DNA of 64,000 nucleotides from Chrysoperla carnea. Its lineage: Eukaryota > Arthropoda > Insecta > Neuroptera > Chrysopidae. Under the pieces are notes generated by a model. The model was not told where the DNA came from. It searched no databases and was given only the letters and a program-made list of their open reading frames with translations. Each line of letters starts with the position of its first letter. Position 1 is the stretch's first letter. The stretch lies in assembly GCF_905475395.1 (NCBI RefSeq), contig NC_058342.1, positions 15,162,640 through 15,226,639 of the forward strand. Reading direction: 5' to 3'. Made by a program: the position numbers and the translations under genes. This document shows, piece by piece, positions 1-10,496 of this stretch.

Positions 1-309
1 TAAGAATTTTTACATAAAAATAACTAGCAGCTTCTAGACTATTATTTAAATATATGTAATAATTTCTTTTATCACAATAACATATCATAACTATAATGAC
101 ATTTAATAAATGAATTATGAAATACGGAGGTTTAACGAATCATGAAGAAGGAAGGTTATGCAAAAAGATATATAAATTTTAACCCATATGGAGGGTAATA
201 GTTTTCGAATGCAAGTTGTCGTAATTTCAGAAACCTATCTTCGCGAAAAAAGATCCGGCAATTTTTTTGATCATTTTATTCAGACACCCTAGTAGCTAGT
301 TGCGGACAA
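1..309. other. No feature seen
   Basis: AT-rich DNA with stops in all frames. I see no repeat shared with the rest of the window. Confidence 0.5.
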
Positions 310-1080
310 TCCGCTAGAAGCCGAGCTTGTTAAGGCGTCTTAACTTGATATGCAGCGGCAGTATGAACAAAAAAATTTACTGGGGCGGTAAATTAATCAA
401 ATTGTCGTTGATTTGATAAGAACGAAGTAACCGACTTCATCCACATCATAAAATTAATTGTACATTAGGATGCAGTTTAAGAAATAAATAAAGATTAACA
501 AGTGAAAACAAACAATTGACTGTATTAATTGTTGAAATACCATGTAGAGACAGTGTATGTAGATCACGCAATCGTTTGTTTTTTCACGTCATATAATTAA
601 AGAAAGACAGCCAAACATACATACATACACACTTAGCTAATATTCCCATATAATACAAACTATATATGTAATTTGCAACTAATTTGGACTCACGGGCAAA
701 CAGTGATTTTTACGAAAAAAATTTTCAAACTTAAGTTGTTTATTTTTTATAAGGAATATTTTCTATATTTAAACTTTTGTTTTATCTATGACGGTTTACA
801 AGACCCAATTGACCTATGTTGCTCATTTACGAACTTGACCTCACTTTTAATGTCCTGAGCACGCTATAAATTTCAGCTTGATATCTTTTTTCGCTTTTGG
901 ATTATCGTCTTGCAAGACAGACGGACAAAAAAACGAAAATAAGCGTTACAAACTTGGGACCAAACTTTGTATACCTTGATATATTTCATATACATGGTAT
1001 AAAAATAATGATGCGAATGGCCTCTGCTATAGACATGGTCTGAGAAACGGAGATTAAACCCCATTTTTATTATTATTATT
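310..1080 (+). repeat. tRNA-derived SINE split by an HN element
   Basis: The SINE body is in two parts, about 310-496 and 1006-1080. It matches the SINE at 24246-24544 (minus strand): tRNA-like AGCCGAGC near the start, GCAGCGGCAG, GAACGAAGTAACCGACT, a CATCCACATCA block, then TCTGAGAAACGGAG and an ATT-repeat tail. The tRNA region is more diverged than in the other copy. The sequence AAAGATTAACA...ATAATGATG, continuous in the other copy, is interrupted here by the HN element at 497-1005. Confidence 0.8.
497..1005 (-). mobile_element. HN element copy 1 (Helentron-like, non-autonomous)
   Basis: Near-complete copy. On the plus strand it begins with AACAAGTGAAAACAAAC, then the hairpin CAATTGACTGTATTAATTG and ATACCATGTA. 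It continues through the conserved body (AAACAGTGATTTTTACG, GGTTTACAAGACCCAATTG, GACAGACGGACA) to TATACATGGTATAAA. ATACCATGTATA near one end is inverted as TATACATGGTAT at the other. I use TTATACC as the 5' end, so this copy is on the minus strand. It has no coding capacity and sits in a SINE. Confidence 0.8.
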
Positions 1081-1737
1081 TTTGCACCTCATTCAAGCTT
1101 AAAAGAGTGCGCACAGCTTTTCACGGCACCCTGTTTTCCCTCTAGATTATGATAAATAAATATTTTATAATCACAATTTTATTAAAAATATTTATTTTAT
1201 TTTTTTTAAATTAAATCATTAAATTCAAACAGAGAAATGGAAGAAAGGGACTTATTATGGCTGCAATATATTGATTTTTGGCTATTTTACTATTACTGTT
1301 TCTATATTGGTATTAAAACTTATTTTCAATCGGAAAAATTTAATGTTAAATTCATAAAACTTTTATTATTTAGGTTATTTAATCAATTATTTTTAGTTTA
1401 TTTTTTTTTTTTTTTTTTTTTTTTTTACAACTACTGATACAAAAAATGTATAATAAATTAAAATAGCACAATATAATCCATATTTTTATTGGTCAATTTT
1501 AATATGTATTTAATAATAATTAAAAGTCATAAAAACATTTTTTTAAATTGAGTTGACTAAAATTTAAATGTCAAATTCCAGTATCAGCTATTGTTTAAAT
1601 TCAAAAATATATGCTTAAAAATTAAATTATGATAATAAAAAGTACCATGGGGGCTGCAAAGTTCGCAGGCTGAAAGGCAAAAGAAGAGGCAAAATTCGAT
1701 TTTATTGTTCAACATAGTCCGGTTTATTCGGATTGTT
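1081..1737. other. AT-rich, no gene seen
   Basis: Plain AT-rich DNA. A run of about 28 T lies at 1399-1426. Nothing else recognised. Confidence 0.5.
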
Positions 1738-2165
1738 CAACTCAAACAGTTTCCTTCGAGGGCGATACAGCAATTATAGCGGTCATACAATCTTTCGATA
1801 ATATTTTTTTATAGTACGCTTTGTCTTGCCTCAAAATTTTTCTGGCTTCAGTTTCAGCGCTTACCTCTTCATCGGCGCTATATCTCTTTCCAGCGAGCAT
1901 TATCTTGAGGTCTGAGAAGAGGAAAAATTTGCTGGAGGCGAGAGCTGGAGAATACGGTTAATGGGGAAGCAATTCATGCTATTTTGGCATTGTTTTCATT
2001 GATTTGTGACACGGTGCATTGTCTTGATTTTCTTGAGAGCAAGTTGCTTCATTCAAAAATTGTCTTTTGAAGGTTAGGGTTAGCTAAAAATCATATGGAG
2101 TTAAGACTAGTAGCGCCAAGCCTACGAACTTATCAGTCCACTTAACATATTCAATCCAAATCGTT
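1738..2165 (-). pseudogene. mariner transposase C-terminal relic
   Basis: A broken Tc1/mariner-superfamily transposase, a DD34D enzyme that excises and inserts elements at TA. Read on the minus strand, the frame gives QDNAPCHKSMKTMPK, a stop, HELLPH, a stop, PYSPALAS, SKFFLFSDLK, MLAGKRYSADEEV, AETEARKI, then DKAYYKK. After a one-base shift near 1790 it gives LYDRYNCCIALEGNCLS and a stop. QDNAPCH carries the second catalytic aspartate. The third, normally in PYSPDLAPSD, is changed to alanine. The N-terminal helix-turn-helix domain and terminal repeats are absent. Stops, a frameshift and the lost catalytic residue show it is dead. The family call is firm; the subfamily is not determined. Confidence 0.88.
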
Positions 2166-2212
2166 CAAAAGTATTTTCAGTGTTCGTATGAGGCATCGTT
2201 CTCTTTCTATCT

Positions 2213-2510
2213 GATTTTTTATACCATGTATATGAAATAAACCAACGTTGATTTTCGATTGTCTGTCTGTCGTATGTCTGTCCGTCTGTCATCACGATTA
2301 CTCAAAAACGAAAAAAGAGAGATAGAACAAAAGTTTAAAAGTAAAAAACGTTTCTTATAAAAAATAAACAACTTTTGTTTGAAACATTTTTTCGTAAACA
2401 TCACTATTTACCCGTACGAGCATATATGTATGTGCAATGTGACAGAATAATCAACACTGTCTATACATGGTATTTCAACAATTAACTTAATCAATTGTTT
2501 GTTTTCACTT
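2213..2510 (+). mobile_element. HN element copy 2, internally deleted
   Basis: Starts TTTATACCATGTATATGAAAT and ends at ATACATGGTATTTCAACAATTAACT...GTTTTCACTT. The GTCTGTCTGTC/GTCCGTCTGTC microsatellite core is present. About 300 bp of the usual body is missing, including the TAAGTTTAGTCCCAAG block and the GACCTCAC block. Confidence 0.8.
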
Positions 2511-2902
2511 CTTTAATTTTAACTAACATTTAAAAAATGTAGTAGTTAGTTACTACTATACTAGCTTAAGTTTGCTATACTACCTTAGCTTCGTTAATAT
2601 TAGAAGCTACTAACTTATTCGGTTCGCCCATAGGGCTTGTTTTTCGGTTTCGGTTCGTCCATAGGGTTTGGGACGTTTAATATCTCGAAGTCCCGGGAAT
2701 TTTCGTAATTTTAGTTGTTTCGAGTTCCAGGTCTTTCAGGTCGAGACTCGAGACACTTTGCATTCTCAGTGTAAAACGTCCGGGGAGGATAATAACTTTT
2801 GAGGTATATTTTCAAAAAGTTGAAAGTGTATGGTAAGTCGTTGAGTCTATTTTTAAATATTATAAATATTTTTCATTACATTTAAAAAAATTTATAATTT
2901 TA
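2511..2902. other. No gene seen
   Basis: Contains a short direct repeat, TTCGGTTCGCCCATAGGGCTT then TTCGGTTCGTCCATAGGGTTT, at about 2619-2670. Otherwise unrecognised. Confidence 0.45.
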
Positions 2903-3690
2903 CTAGCTGTTAAACCCGCTTCGCTGGGTTGTTTTTGCACATTTAAATATCAAAATTGTTAAATGAAAGACTTTTTTTTTAATTCTCTCTGTGTGTACGG
3001 AACAGTAAGATTTTTTTGGCCGATCCCAATATTATGTCTACACTCTCTGTGTGTACGGAAAAGTAAGGGAAAGATCGATAGAAACCAGAATATTCGAGAA
3101 AGTTCTAGAAAATTCGATAGAAATCCATAGAACATTCCAGAATATTCGAGAAAATTCTAGAAAATTCGATAGAAATCCATAGAACATTCCAGAATGTTCG
3201 AGAAAATTCTAGAAAATTCGTCAGAAACCCATGGAACATTCCAGATTGTTCGAGAAAGTTTGATAAAATTCAATAAAAATCCATACAACATTCGAGAATA
3301 TTCGAGAAAGTTCTAGAAAATTCGATAGAAATCCATAGAACATTCCAGAATGTTCGAGAAAATTCTAGAAAATTCGATAGAAATCCATGGAACATTCCAG
3401 AATTTTCGAGAAAAATCGAAAGACATTTGCGCCAGTAGCGCCATCTAGTGAAAATTGTACTATTGACAGTGGGGCCTATTGTACTATTAGAACTATTTTT
3501 TTAATCTATTTTCTATGAATTCCTAGATCATTTTTAATTCCACCCCCACCAAACTCCCTTATTCACAATGGGAGCCTAAGGGCTACCCAATGACATAATC
3601 CCCTACCGAAGGTCAATGGTTAGTTTTAGGGAAAATCGGGGACATACAAACAAACACTCTCTTTTTATATATATATCTAGATTTAATTGA
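2903..3690 (+). mobile_element. RT-type short retroelement with 52-bp array
   Basis: Begins ACTAGCTGTTAAACCCGC and TTCGCTGGGTTG, a head shared with other short repeats here. It ends at ACATACAAACAAACACTCTC followed by TTTTTATATATATATC. Heads and tails of this kind are common on truncated non-LTR (RTE/CR1-like) repeats and SINEs in insects; the exact clade is inferred. No reverse transcriptase is present. The middle holds the 52-bp tandem array. Confidence 0.6.
3072..3420 (+). repeat. Tandem array, 52-bp unit, about 6.6 copies
   Basis: The unit is read as ATTCGATAGAAATCCATAG plus AACATTCCAGAATATTCGAG plus AAAATTCTAGAAA. Copies differ by a few substitutions (CCAGAATGTT, CCAGATTGTT, CCAGAATTTT). 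The array ends just before GCGCCAGTAGCGCCATCTAG. The retroelement at 18112-18697 has a degenerate relative of this unit. Confidence 0.85.
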
Positions 3691-4667
3691 AATGTACCAA
3701 CTCTCCTGTGTTTGTGTGTATGTGCTCTTAAAAGTAAATATTAAAATTTTATTTACAAAAACATAAAAAGTAAAAAAAAAATTTATTAACCTTGCAATAA
3801 AAGTAATTTGATAACAACAATACATCAAATAAAATTACATTTGTGTGCCAAGTACTGCAAACTTTTAATTTAGAATAATGCAGCAAAAACAAAACTAAGA
3901 CAGAGTGTTTCAAAAGAATTGACACGAAAATTTGATCCTCCAGTAAGACTTGACTCTTTTTCCTAGCTAAACTCGACTGTTACTGGACTTTTCAGCAAAG
4001 GTTGATTAAAACTAAAAAGTGTTGAAATTTTTTCAACATGTACTAGTTATAGTTAACCATAGCTAGATAAAGTATACTATTCCTGTCTTGAGAAAGGAAA
4101 AGTTATTTTTTTTTTTTTTTTGGAGACATCGCACGTATTTCTTTGTTAGTTTTTATTAATATTTACCCTCATTGTGGAGTGTGAAATGCAAAAAAATGCC
4201 ACGGAAAGTCGCAAATCCCAAATTAAACAAATGTTAAAACAAATTAGCTATTGTGTTTAAACAATTGCAAAATACATATTACCAAAACAAAATATTCATA
4301 CGACTTTACGTTCAGCAGAAAAAAAAATAGAAATAAAAGTACAAAATTTTGATTTTTTTCAAAATAAAAGATATTTTTGTTATTTTTGACCAGTTTTAAG
4401 CAAAAAAGTACTCTTGTGATTTTTTCTCTATAAGCTTAGTTTTCGAAATAAGCATTCTTGGAAAATTAAAAATGCAATATTCGATTTTAAGAAAAATGTG
4501 TTATTTTTTCAATCGCGCTGAGTAAATTTGCTCAGCTAACGCAGCTCCTGCGTTAAGACTTTTTAGCAATGAAATTTAAATTTTATTAATTTTTTGCTAC
4601 CATTCTATTTGGCGTAATGTTTGTTACAAAAATAGTCAATAAAATTTCCTTTTCAATTTTCTGGAAA
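3691..4667. other. AT-rich, no gene seen
   Basis: No recognisable repeat or coding sequence. Poly-T at about 4106-4122. Confidence 0.45.
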
Positions 4668-5165
4668 AACAAGTGAAAACAAACAATTGACTGGGTTAAT
4701 TGTTGAAATATCATGCAAAGGCATTGTTGATTACTCCATAACATTACACATACATAATATACTCCCATATAATACATACTATACAATTTGCGCTCTCTCG
4801 GGTAAACAGTGATGTTTACGAAAAAATGTTTCAAACAAAAGTTGTATTTTTTTTATATAGGACATTTTTTACATTTAAACTTTTGTTCTATCTCTAACGG
4901 TTTACAAGATGGATCCTACGGACCCTAGACCTAATCGATCTATGTTGGTCATTTACGAACTCGACCTCACTTTTTACGTCAATTTCAGCTTGATATCTCT
5001 TTTCGTGATGACAGACACACAGACGACAGACGGACGGACAACCGAAAATGGATTTTATGAACACCTATACCAAAATTTTATTCCATAGTATCAATATTTT
5101 TAAGCGTTACAAACTTTAGACTAAACTTAATATACCTTGGTAAATTTCATATACATGGTATAAAA
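4668..5165 (-). mobile_element. HN element copy 3
   Basis: Near-complete copy reading AACAAGTGAAAACAAACAAT to ATACATGGTATAAAAA on the plus strand. It has the hairpin CAATTGACTGGGTTAATTG, AAACAGTGATGTTTACG, GGTTTACAAGATGGATCC, a GACAGACACACAGACGACAGA core and AAGCGTTACAAAC. Confidence 0.85.
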
Positions 5166-5473
5166 AGTTAGTCGGCTCGTCTAAATATTTGACAAATGGC
5201 TAGTTTCACATTATTTTAGATTTTGAAATTTTTTCGTAATATTAACGTGTTTCAAGGCTATAAAAAGTGTAAACATTTTTTTTGGAGCATTCTGTATTAT
5301 ATGACTTACAGAATAAATTAGTTTCAGATGACAGTATAAAAAAAAAATAAACACTCTCTTAAATTTTGCATGTTGTTGTCTGGTGAATGATGTCACCTTC
5401 TTATCCGTATATATATGAGGTTTTTGTACATCCGGTCACAGGAAAGATATTAGAAATTCTGGGATATTATTTC

Positions 5474-5970
5474 TTATTATACCATGTATATATGAAATAT
5501 ACAGAGTATATTAAGTTTAGTCCCAAGTTTGTAACAAAATTTTGGTATAGGTGTTCATAAAATCACTTCATTTGTCCATTTCCGGTTGTCGGTCCGTCTT
5601 GCCCGTCTGTCTGTCAACACGATAACTCAAAAACGAAAGAAGATATCAAGTTGAAATATACAGCGTACTTAGGACGTAAAAAGTGAGGTCAAGTTTGTAA
5701 ATGAGCAATATTGGTCAATTGGGTCTGGGGTCCTTAGGACCCATCTTGTTAACCGTTAGAGAGAGAACAAAAGTTTAAATATAAAAAATGTTCCTAATAA
5801 AAAAATAAACAACTTTTGTTTGAAACATTTTTTTGTAAACATCACTGTTTACCCGTGATGCGTATTGCAGTTATGTATGTGTGACATGTATGTATGTGTA
5901 ATGTGATAATCATCAACACTGTCTATACATGGTATTTCAACAATTAACTCAATCAATTGTTTGTTTTCAC
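5474..5970 (+). mobile_element. HN element copy 4
   Basis: Complete copy from TTATACCATGTATATATG to TTGTTTGTTTTCAC. Core GTCGGTCCGTCTTGCCCGTC. Copies 3 and 4 lie in opposite orientation 300 bp apart. Confidence 0.85.
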
Positions 5971-6069
5971 ATATTTTTATGTATAATTAGTTAGCTAAGC
6001 CACCAAAACTTTTACTCACGAATTTTGGACTTTTAAAATGTTAGAATGACAAAAAAATTTTACTCTAGA

Positions 6070-6820
6070 TTTTTATACTCTGTACATATGAAATGTATCA
6101 AGGTATGCTAATTTTAATCATAAGATTGTAACGCTTAGAAATACTGATTATACTAACAAAAATATGGTATAGGTGTTCTTACAATCACTTAATTAGTCCA
6201 TTTCCGTTTGTCCCTCCGTCAACACGATAATTCAAAAATGATGAGAGATATCAAGCTGAAATTTTTATAACGTACGTTAAAACAGAACGAAAAAAGTGAG
6301 TTCCAGTTCGTAAATGTGCAACAGAGGTTAATTGGGTCAGTAGGATCCATCTTGTATACCATTAAAGATAAAAGAAAAGTTTTAAAAATAAATAAAATAA
6401 ACAACTTTTGTTAGAAACATTTTTTCGTAAATAATACTGTTTTCCCGTGAGCAAATTAGGGAAAATTTTCGGTGTCCATGTTCCCCAAAGTTATAAAAGA
6501 TAGAGTTGAAAAGGACCCCGCACAAAATACTTGATTTTTGGTTTCGGTTAAAATATTTTGAAAACAGGATTCATGCTGATCAAAAGTTTTTATAGGCTTA
6601 ACCCTCAAAAACATAGCCTTTGAAGGGCCGTAGATCGGAAGGGGAAGATTTTTGAGGGTTAGGTACATAAGAACTTTCTATCAACATGATCTTAACTGCC
6701 ATAGTTAATCCAAAAATTTCCGTTACCGTAACGTTATCGTAACCAAAAATCAATGGATTGTATGCGGGGCTCTTTGTAAGTAGCTTCAACTACGGAGTCT
6801 TGTGTGATTTTCGAAAAATA
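6070..6820 (+). mobile_element. HN element copy 5, broken by foldback element C1
   Basis: Starts TTTATACTCTGTACATATG and carries TAAGATTGTAACGCTTAG, the CCTCCGTCAACACG core and AACAACTTTTGTTAGAAAC. It then enters a variant segment (TATAAAAGATAGAGTTGAAAA) also present at 40110-40150. Element C1 sits inside that segment; the continuation GTAAGTAGCTTCAACTA follows C1. The hairpin end is missing. Confidence 0.75.
6509..6775. mobile_element. Foldback MITE C, copy 1
   Basis: Inverted-repeat element opening AAAAGGACCCCGCAC and closing GTATGCGGGGCTCTTT. The arms carry GATTTTTGGTTTCGGTTAAA and its complement AACCAAAAATCAATGGATTG. The related empty site at 40130-40150 reads GAGTTGAAAATTTGCAAGTAG, so the ends are known within a few bases. 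Confidence 0.8.
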
Positions 6821-7860
6821 AAAATAAAAGTTTTCTAGAAAATACTATTTTCAAAACTAAGGTCGCCATTATTATGTTTGTTTTTTCTTTATTAAAAACT
6901 AGATTCGATATCAAAAATACAAAAGAAAAACCTTTTTTAAAACCTAAAAGAGGATTTAATAGCAAAAAATGGTGATTTCATGGCATTTTAAAAGCTATTT
7001 ATTCTTTGCAGCCCTACCCCCCCCCAATAGCACGGGGATAAAAATGAAAATATCTGCTTTAAACTATTTATACCTTTTTTTAAAATAAATTTTTGAAGCA
7101 AAAGCAAAAACTGTCAATCAATGCACCCAGCAAACAATTATTTTCAAAAAATGATAAATTTTCCGTTTTTTGCAAAAATATGAGTCAAAGAGTCATTTAA
7201 GGGATATGAAACTTATTTTGAATCGAAAGATAATAGAAAATGCTACAATTTAAAAAAAATTCAACTCCGTAGGACAAAATGGCAGCCAATTTATAAAATT
7301 TACTAAATTTGAAATTTTGGCTGTACTATTTGGCGGATTTGGCTAAAATGTTAACAGAAAGTTGTAAGTATTAAAACCTACTTTTTTTATCAGTTTCATT
7401 AAAATCAGTCAAATATTTTAGTAACAGTCAAATGAACAGTTTTACCATATGTATGGATACATATATCTATAACTTGGGGAGAACGGGGCGAACCACCCTC
7501 CCCCTCAAAATATGAGCTGTAGTTTTGAACATTTACAACAAACCCACCAAATTTGGATATGCACCGATTTCTCCTCTTGCGAATAAAAAATAAAAATGAT
7601 AAAATTTCTGAAAAAAAGGCCATTTTTGACGCCATTTTGTTGGTTAGACATGTTGCACCACTCCGGGCAAGTAAAAAATTTCAAAAAATACTTATTTTTA
7701 TGTGAAAAGAAAAACCCCAAGGTTTCGCTGCCCCAACTTTTAATCCACACACATGTCGTAATTTTATTCAACTATATATAAACCACATGAAGTTAAAAAA
7801 AAAACTATAGTAACAGGAAAAACATGCAAACTTTGATCAACATTTGTCTATAAAATTATT
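6821..7860. other. AT-rich, no gene seen
   Basis: A less AT-rich stretch, with GAACGGGGCGAACCACCCTC, lies at 7460-7510. Overlapping frames of 60-88 codons on both strands here have no recognisable domain and look like chance. Confidence 0.4.
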
Positions 7861-7867
7861 AACATGG

Positions 7868-8057
7868 GCTTTCCATATACAAAATTCACATCCCCTTTTT
7901 ACCCCCTTAGGGGTTGAATTTTGGAAAATCCTTCCTTATCGGATGTACACGTCATACAAAGAACACACTCTCCAAGTTTCAGGTCTTTACGATCAGCGGT
8001 TTAGGCTGTGCAATGATCCGTCAGTCATTCAGGACAAAGCATTTTATATGTCTAGAT
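7868..8057 (+). mobile_element. 3' fragment of a non-LTR-type retroelement
   Basis: CATCCCCTTTTTACCCCCTT, AGGGGTTGAATTTTGG, CAAGTTTCAGGTCTTTACGA, TCAGCGGTTTAGGCTGTGC, then CAGTCATTCAGGACAAAGC and TTTTATATGTCTAGATA. This word order (CCCTTAGGGGTTGAATTTT, AATTTCAGG, GCTGTGCGTTGAT, CAGTCAGTCA, TATATTTAGA) is a familiar 3' end of insect non-LTR elements. That resemblance is from memory; the clade is not settled. Confidence 0.5.
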
Positions 8058-8059
8058 AA

Positions 8060-8132
8060 TGTAAGCACTGATATTCAACATTGTCTATTATTTCAACAAT
8101 TAACTCAGTCAATTGTTTAATTTCACTTGTTT
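8060..8132 (+). mobile_element. HN element 3' end fragment
   Basis: Only the terminal 70 bp: AAGCACTGATATTCAACATTG, TATTTCAACAATTAACTCAG, TCAATTGTTTAATTTCACTT. It includes the hairpin and CACTTGTT. Confidence 0.75.
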
Positions 8133-8180
8133 ATTTCGTATTGAGGAACCACTGAGAGATGTGTCGACTATTATGTATTT

Positions 8181-8607
8181 ACTAGAGTGATACCCACCCA
8201 CTTCGCTGAGTTTAAAAGTAAAGATTAATAAAGATTTCTCCCGCTTATCCCTTTTCAATAACACTCGAAATAATGGTGGGGATTGTTTTACACAGGTAAA
8301 ATATATAATTTTTTTTATAATGTATAATAGTAATTATTCATTGAGTATATCAGAGAAGATGGCCTTGAAATATTTTATATTGACTATTTTTACAGAAATC
8401 TGTAATTTATGGTAATTTCAAATGTCAAATTAAATTTAATTTTTTTAAAATATATCTTTATAAATTGTAGTTCATGTGTTATTCTGATATATCAGCTATA
8501 TTGCTGTACAGTTTCATGAAAGACCATTCGCTACTTTTAGAGTAACAAACGTTTAACAAACAAACAAACATGCTTACTTTCACATTTATAATATATAGAG
8601 ATAGGGA
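8181..8607 (+). mobile_element. RT-type retroelement, first unit of a dimer
   Basis: Head ACTAGAGTGATACCCACCC and CTTCGCTGAG. Tail AAACAAACAAACATGCTTAC then TTTCACATTTATAATATATA GAGATAGGGA. No coding capacity. Confidence 0.65.
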
Positions 8608-8791
8608 AAATGTAAAATGAATGTTAATGTCAAAAAAAATAAAATAAAATGCATATTAATGATTAATTTAAGTTTTATTCAATTTAATCAGTTAGGTATT
8701 ATTCGATTCAAAGAATTGTTATTTTATCAAAATTTGTGTGTTTTTTTTTGTTGCTAGATATGAAAAATAGACGAACAAAAATTATTACTAC

Positions 8792-9220
8792 ACTAGCTTG
8801 ATACCCGCCCGTTTCACTGGGCTTAAAAGTACCACCGGGTTATAGCTCACTTATCCCCCTTCCATAACAGTTGAAGCGATTATTTTACGCGGCTGAAAGG
8901 TATGCATTGTTTTCAATTTTTTAAATTGTAAAAAAGTCATTATTCTTTGAGTATATCAGAAAGGTGGCCATGAATTGTGACATTTACTGCTTTAAAATTT
9001 TAATATTTAATTTAAAATAGTAAATGTCAGATTAAATTTAATTTTTTTTTTTAATATTTATATCTTTATAATTTATAGCTCATGTGCTATTCTGATATAT
9101 CAGCTATATTGCTGTACAGTTTCATTAAAAACCATTCGCTAGTTTAAGCGCGAAAGCGTAACAAATAAACAAACATGCTTACTTTCGCATTCATAATATA
9201 TAGAGAACAGATAGAGATGA
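8792..9220 (+). mobile_element. RT-type retroelement, second unit of a dimer
   Basis: Head ACTAGCTTGATACCCGCCCG. Tail GCGAAAGCGTAACAAATAAA, CATGCTTACTTTCGCATTC and TATATAGAGA. The 184-bp spacer from the first unit (8608-8791) and the dimer order recur at 43541-44646. Confidence 0.65.
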
Positions 9221-10496
9221 TCTCTAGACAATTCTCTAGTGATATTTATTCTCGAAGTAAAAAGTTAGAATTGTCTCACTATAAAATAAATAAACAATAC
9301 TGTGAATGTTATAATAAGTAATAAAAATTAATAATAAAAAAACATTTTCTAGGTTAGAACACTATTAATAATGCAATTTAAATGAGTTGATAATGATAAT
9401 ATAATACATCAACATCAACTAACATATACTTGTATAGTTAAAGAAGAATGGAGTTCAAGGCAAAATTATTTTAAATACAATTCTCACCAAACCAACCGCA
9501 TACGAGTATTATCAAGATTATACCATACCATACGTGTACGCTACGACGATACGAGTACGAACTCTGTGCGATCGCGATCATCATGGGTCGCGATTCTTTC
9601 TTTTCTCTGTACTCTGTTCGGGCAAATCTATACAGACACACTCAAAAAAAGCACTATTAAACAGCAGAGCTCTATCAATTAAGTCATATTTCTCCCTCGT
9701 TAAATCTTTTCTTAGTGTTTTTTTCCCGATGGGTAACCCGGTAGGATATTGTTTAAGGTAGTATGGGTCAATAGTTCATTATTTTTTTCAAAATTTTAAA
9801 TAGCGTACAAAATTTAATACACACATTACCATAATTTATCATAATAATTAATAATACATAAAATTATATTACAAAAAAAAAAAAATAATAATAATAATAT
9901 TTTGACATTCATTTGATTAGTTATTGTAGGTATAATTCCAATATAATCGACATATTACACTCTAGAAATCTGCTGTATCATAATGAAAATAATAGATTTG
10001 GCAACGTTACAACGGTTTAAAGCGACGAGTTATGACGAGTTAAAAACAATTTTTTGTGACATTTTGTGTCAACGACATCTGTTAATGATTTTAAAAGTTA
10101 TCATACTCATAATGAAACATACGAAAATTACAATGTGAATTATGAAATATGTAAAGATTTAGATTTTCAAAATCGACCCCATTACATTAACTTCCTCTGG
10201 GAAGTTAATTAATAGAAAAGTACGAAAAACCTGATTTATAATACAACCCACCTTCTCGCCGTTTACCTATGATACAGTGCACAAGTCTATATTTTCGGAG
10301 AATATATTACTAAAATAAACTATTTTCAAACAATTCATTTGATGAGAAATATACTTTTTTTTGTTTTAATAACAGAACTGTAATTAGTGCAAATTAATAA
10401 ATTTTGTTATAATTCACAGTTTGGACTCATGAAACAAGATTTAATATTACATTGTATAATTGTGTACATTATCGCTAGTTTGAGATATTTAATTTA
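9221..10496. other. No gene assigned; GC-richer patch at 9490-9640
   Basis: Mostly AT-rich. The patch contains CGTACGCTACGACGATACGA and the palindrome GATCGCGATC, unlike its surroundings. A 75-codon frame at 9534-9761 (plus) has no recognisable domain. The patch could be a promoter, a 5' UTR or a decayed element. (TAA)n at about 9884-9899. Confidence 0.35.

Noticed and set aside
2219..2404. Recurrent frames across HN copies (KQKLFIFYKK, FSISNGLQ and similar)
   Set aside because: The frames differ between copies, break at indels and start at arbitrary ATGs; HN is non-coding.
3072..3420. CRISPR-like regular repeats
   Set aside because: Contiguous 52-bp tandem units with no unique spacers, in a eukaryotic repeat.
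9727..9753. GGGTAACCCGGTAGGATATTG shared with 45018-45040
   Set aside because: Only about 27 bp match, with unrelated flanks; too short to call a repeat family.
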